From an uncultured Christensenella sp. (GTDB lineage Bacteria; Bacillota; Clostridia; Christensenellales; UBA1242), in assembly GCA_949294455.1 (NCBI GenBank), contig CASFHD010000012.1, positions 1 through 32,952 on the forward strand: a stretch of DNA of 32,952 nt, read 5' to 3'. The stretch's first letter is position 1; each line of letters begins with the position of its first letter. The notes under the pieces are model-generated. The model was given only the letters and a program-made list of their open reading frames with translations, was not told where the DNA came from and made no database searches. This document shows positions 30,298 through 32,952 of the stretch, in pieces. A program made the translations under genes and the position numbers.

Positions 30298-30308
30298 AGG
30301 AGAAATGT

Positions 30309-30473
30309 ATGGCAAAAAATATAAAAAGAGATAAGGTTAGATTACAATGTACTGTTTGTAAAGAAATTAACTATGATACTACAAAAAATAAACAGAAAAA
30401 TCCAGAAAGAATTGTTCTTAACAAATTCTGTCCAAAATGTGCTAAAAAAACTGAACACAAAGAAACAAAATAA
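30309..30473 (+). CDS. rpmG: 50S ribosomal protein L33
   Basis: A 54-residue protein of the large ribosomal subunit. The zinc-ribbon cysteines are present in two CxxC pairs (C14/C17 in CTVC and C41/C44 in CPKC), so this is the zinc-binding C+ form. The rest is highly basic, including NPERIVLNKFCPKC near the C-terminus, which is typical of the family. AGGAGA (30298-30303) precedes the ATG by five bases. It is the first gene of the rpmG-secE-nusG cluster, an order widely conserved in Bacillota, and is separated from secE by 15 bp. Confidence 0.95.
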   Translation: MAKNIKRDKVRLQCTVCKEINYDTTKNKQKNPERIVLNKFCPKCAKKTEHKETK

Positions 30474-30488
30474 TTTTAAGGTGGGTAT

Positions 30489-30887
30489 ATGGAAGAAAAT
30501 AAAAATATTCCAAATGAAGAAAATTTAGTTGAAAACTCTGAAAATATAGTTAAAACTAATACTGATGGCACAACTGTTGAAAAACAATCAAATCAAGAAG
30601 ATTCTAAAAAATCTGACAAATTAGTTATTGAAAAAGTAGAGAAATCTAATAAAAAATCAGATAAAAAGAAAGTCGAAAAAACTAAAAAGCCTAGCAAAAC
30701 TAAAAAAGTTGCTAAAGATACATTAAATGAAATCAAAAAAGTAACTTGGCCTAGTTTTAAAACTGTATTAAAGCAAACGGGTATTGTACTAGCGGTAGTT
30801 GTTGTTTTTGCATTGGTAATTTTTGGATTTGATAGAGTTTTAAGTCTTGGATACAATGCTTTAATTAGGCTTGTATCTGGTTCATAA
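30489..30887 (+). CDS. secE: Preprotein translocase subunit SecE
   Basis: SecE clamps SecY and is an essential part of the SecYEG channel, through which the giant protein and other exported proteins here would pass. The family core is at the C-terminus: an amphipathic helix with LNEIKKVTWPS (about residues 80-90) and one membrane segment (about 98-117). The preceding 75 or so residues are an extra acidic, then lysine-rich, low-complexity extension; single-span bacterial SecE proteins are usually about 60-70 residues in all. The ATG is preceded by AAGGTGG (30478-30484). The gene lies in the conserved position before nusG. Confidence 0.95.
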   Translation: MEENKNIPNEENLVENSENIVKTNTDGTTVEKQSNQEDSKKSDKLVIEKVEKSNKKSDKKKVEKTKKPSKTKKVAKDTLNEIKKVTWPSFKTVLKQTGIVLAVVVVFALVIFGFDRVLSLGYNALIRLVSGS

Positions 30888-30896
30888 GGAGAATTT

Positions 30897-31439
30897 ATGG
30901 CAAACTTAGATAGAGAAATTGATAAAGAGCCAAATTGGTATGTACTTCATACTTATTCTGGATATGAGAGCATTGCTAAGCAAAATCTAGAAATCGTTGT
31001 TGATAAATATAATTTGCAAGATAGAATATTTGACATTATAATCCCTATGGAAGATGAATTAGTTGAAAAAAAGGGAAAAAAAGAATTAGTACCTAGAAAA
31101 ATGATGCCAGGATATATCATTGTAAAAATGAAATATGGTGATGATATTTGGCACGCGGTTACTCGTACACAATACATTACAGGATTTGTTGGACCAAAAG
31201 GAAGACCTGTACCAATAACTCCAGATGAAGTTCAAAGACTTCACCTAGAAAGGATTGTTACTAATAACGATGTAAAAGTTGGCGATAGAATTGAAATCGT
31301 AGATGGACCATTGGCTACTTTTGTAGGCGTTGTTACTTCAGTTGATATGGAAAATGGAAAATTAAAGGCAAATGTTGAAATGTTTGGCAGAGAAACAGAA
31401 GTCGAATTAAATATAAATCAAATTAGAGTGGCTAGTTAA
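30897..31439 (+). CDS. nusG: Transcription termination/antitermination factor NusG
   Basis: NusG binds RNA polymerase and modulates pausing, termination and coupling to translation. The 180-residue protein has the NGN domain (WYVLHTYSGYE at the start, PGYIIVKM and GFVGPKGRPVPI in the middle) and a C-terminal KOW domain from about residue 122 (VGDRIEIVDGPLATFVGVV). AAGGAG (30886-30891) overlaps the secE stop codon, so translation of the two is probably coupled. No clear terminator follows, so some transcripts may read into rplK-rplA. Confidence 0.97.
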   Translation: MANLDREIDKEPNWYVLHTYSGYESIAKQNLEIVVDKYNLQDRIFDIIIPMEDELVEKKGKKELVPRKMMPGYIIVKMKYGDDIWHAVTRTQYITGFVGPKGRPVPITPDEVQRLHLERIVTNNDVKVGDRIEIVDGPLATFVGVVTSVDMENGKLKANVEMFGRETEVELNINQIRVAS

Positions 31440-31549
31440 TCTTCCTTTTCTTACAATAAACACAAATTTTTTAATAGTAATTTCTTTAGATTTTACTTTG
31501 TTATTTGTATAAATATTTAATTTTAAAATATGTAAAATTCCAATTCTTA

Positions 31550-31578
31550 TTGACAAATCAAATTTTATGAATTATTAT
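31550..31578 (+). promoter_or_regulatory. Promoter of rplK-rplA
   Basis: TTGACA (31550-31555), 17 bases and TATTAT (31573-31578). The predicted start near 31585 gives a leader of about 100 bases containing the L1-site mimic. Confidence 0.75.
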
Positions 31579-31630
31579 TGGTGTCTATAAAAAAATAAGG
31601 AAACTAATCAGCCTTTAAAGAGAGAGATTT

Positions 31631-31668
31631 CGTGGGAGGATAAAATCTTTATTATCCAATTAACCACG
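31631..31668 (+). promoter_or_regulatory. L1-binding leader (autoregulatory site of rplK-rplA)
   Basis: The outer stem CGTGG (31631-31635) pairs with CCACG (31664-31668). The inner stem GGATAA (31638-31643) pairs with TTATCC (31652-31657). Between them is an asymmetric internal loop with GA on the left and AATTAA on the right. The left strand GTGGGAGG (31632-31639) matches the L1-binding strand of 23S rRNA (GGUGGGAGG opposite GAAAUACCACC, from memory). Ribosomal protein L1 is known to repress L11-L1 operons by binding such mimics. The site ends six bases before the SD AGGAGGAG (31675-31682), so bound L1 would block rplK translation. Confidence 0.8.
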
Positions 31669-31686
31669 CCATTTAGGAGGAGAATT

Positions 31687-32115
31687 ATGGCAAAAAAAAT
31701 CAAATCTATTGTTAAAATTCAACTTCCTGCTGCTAAGGCTACACCAGGCCCACCAGTTGGTTCATCTTTGGGACCTCATGGTATAAATATCGCAGGATTT
31801 GTTAAAGAATTTAACGACAAAACACAAGACAAAGTGGGTTATATTATACCTTGTGTTATCACTATCTATGAAGATAGAAGTTTCACTTTTGTATTAAAAA
31901 CTCCACCTGCTGCAGTTTTAATCTGTAAAGAAGCAGGTATTGAAAAGGGTTCAAGTAAAACCCCTAAAGAAAAGGTTGGAAAAATTACAAAATCACAAGT
32001 ACGCAAAATTGCAGAAATCAAAATGCCTGACTTAAATGCTGCTTCTATTGAAGCTGCTATGAGTATGGTTGCTGGTACTGCTAGAAGTATGGGCGTAGAA
32101 GTAGTGGAGGATTAA
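31687..32115 (+). CDS. rplK: 50S ribosomal protein L11
   Basis: L11 forms the GTPase-associated centre with 23S rRNA. At 142 residues it is the usual length. The N-terminal domain has the conserved [19 protein letters not shown] stretch, the proline-rich linker to which factors bind. The C-terminal RNA-binding domain includes [10 protein letters not shown] and [11 protein letters not shown] strong SD, AGGAGGAG, precedes the ATG at 31687. The gene is first in a two-gene operon with rplA and is expected to be controlled by L1 through the leader. Confidence 0.98.
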   Translation: MAKKIKSIVKIQLPAAKATPGPPVGSSLGPHGINIAGFVKEFNDKTQDKVGYIIPCVITIYEDRSFTFVLKTPPAAVLICKEAGIEKGSSKTPKEKVGKITKSQVRKIAEIKMPDLNAASIEAAMSMVAGTARSMGVEVVED

Positions 32116-32118
32116 TCA

Positions 32119-32823
32119 ATGAGTAAAGTTAGTAAAAATATGAAAAAGAGTATTGAACTTATTGATAAGTCTAAAAATTACTCTGCAGAAGAAGCTATCA
32201 ATAAGGTTGTTGAAATTGCTAAAAATTCAACTATTAAATTTGACCAAACTGTAGAACTTCATGTAAAACTAGGAGTTGATGGTCGTCAAGCAGACCAACA
32301 AGTAAGAGGCGTTGTTGTTCTACCTGAAGGTACTGGTAAAAATGTAAAAGTATTAGTTATTGCAAAAGGTGATAATGCTGATATTGCTAAAGCTAATGGT
32401 GCTGATATTGTCGGAGATACTGACATTGTTGATAAAATAGTAAAAGAAAACTTTTTGGATTTCGATGTTTGTATCACAACCCCTGATATGATGAGTGTTA
32501 TCGGTAGAGCGGCTAGAATTTTAGGACCTAAAGGTTTAATGCCAAACCCTAAATCTGGCACAGTTACAACTGATGTTGCAAAAGCAATTAAAGATGTAAA
32601 AGCTGGTAAAGTTGAATACAGACTTGACAAAACTAACATAGTTCACGTTATTCTAGGAAAAGTAAGTTTTGGTGCTGAAAGACTTATGAGAAACTTTGAT
32701 GCAGTTATCAATGCTTTGAATAAAGCAAAACCAGCAGCCGCTAAAGGTACTTATATGAAGAGCGTTTTCGTTGCTCCTACTATGGGTCCTAGTGTTAAAG
32801 TTTCAGGCATAGAAAACAGATAA
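32119..32823 (+). CDS. rplA: 50S ribosomal protein L1
   Basis: L1 binds the mobile stalk of 23S rRNA near the E site and, when in excess, its own mRNA leader. The 234-residue length is normal. Family signatures include [20 protein letters not shown] in domain I, the [18 protein letters not shown] loop, and [13 protein letters not shown] at the end. The ATG lies 3 bp after the rplK stop, with GGAGG (32106-32110) inside the end of rplK, so translation is likely coupled and a single leader can control both. A strong terminator follows. Confidence 0.98.
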   Translation: MSKVSKNMKKSIELIDKSKNYSAEEAINKVVEIAKNSTIKFDQTVELHVKLGVDGRQADQQVRGVVVLPEGTGKNVKVLVIAKGDNADIAKANGADIVGDTDIVDKIVKENFLDFDVCITTPDMMSVIGRAARILGPKGLMPNPKSGTVTTDVAKAIKDVKAGKVEYRLDKTNIVHVILGKVSFGAERLMRNFDAVINALNKAKPAAAKGTYMKSVFVAPTMGPSVKVSGIENR

Positions 32824-32835
32824 TTGACTAAACTT

Positions 32836-32862
32836 AAATGAGTGTTTTACACTCATTTTTTT
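32836..32862 (+). terminator. Intrinsic terminator of rplK-rplA
   Basis: AAATGAGTGT (32836-32845) pairs perfectly with ACACTCATTT (32849-32858) around TTT, and the T run continues to 32862. It separates rplK-rplA from whatever lies downstream. Confidence 0.9.
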
Positions 32863-32952
32863 AATATTGCTATTTATTATTTTTTAATATATTCATATCA
32901 CAATTTTAAAAATATTTCATTTTAATATTTGTAATATAATATTTAATTTTTT

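Noticed and set aside
31597-31680. T-box or other riboswitch before rplK
   Set aside because: There is no T-box sequence, specifier loop or terminator/antiterminator pair. The structure fits an L1-binding leader much better.

Overview
The window is about 33 kb of very AT-rich bacterial DNA with standard-code genes (TGA is a stop), SD sites of the AGGAGG type and near-perfect TTGACA-N17-TATAAT promoters. The run rpmG-secE-nusG-rplK-rplA, a CwlD-type amidase and a secreted InlB B-repeat protein point to a low-GC Bacillota member, most likely an uncultured host-associated clostridial lineage. That placement is an inference from gene content and base composition, not a phylogeny. I see no tRNA, rRNA, CRISPR array, transposase or phage gene.

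Left part (1-8138): a small membrane protein on the minus strand; a P-type Ca2+ ATPase followed by a glycosyltransferase with TPR-like repeats; two unrecognised exported proteins; a membrane-anchored amidase on the minus strand; and a radical SAM protein of the PflA/PflX group. The 120-bp gap between the divergent amidase and radical SAM genes holds four DnaA-box-like sites in 46 bp, next to a consensus promoter whose start point lies almost on the radical SAM start codon.

Centre (8552-28183): one uninterrupted 6,543-residue secreted protein fills about 60% of the window. It has a signal peptide, roughly thirty InlB-type B-repeats, a GLUG-like block, several inserted beta-sandwich-like segments, and two right-handed beta-helix segments. 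The larger helix is built of rungs with the GGVI and FxxN motifs typical of chlamydial Pmp proteins. The C-terminal end has Ig-like domains and no LPXTG motif or membrane anchor. DNA-level duplications show that the repeats have expanded recently.

Right part (28242-32952): a strong terminator, an unrecognised helical protein, a possible structured RNA or structured 3' UTR, and a small BspA-type leucine-rich-repeat protein on the minus strand. The translation and secretion cluster follows. rpmG-secE-nusG has tandem promoters and a terminator-like hairpin at the very 5' end of its leader. rplK-rplA has its own promoter, a leader that closely mimics the ribosomal protein L1 binding site of 23S rRNA, and a strong terminator.

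Much of the window is about the cell envelope: calcium export, sugar transfer, peptidoglycan cleavage, secretion (SecE) and one giant exported protein. The ribosomal and transcription genes at the right are housekeeping and unrelated to that role.
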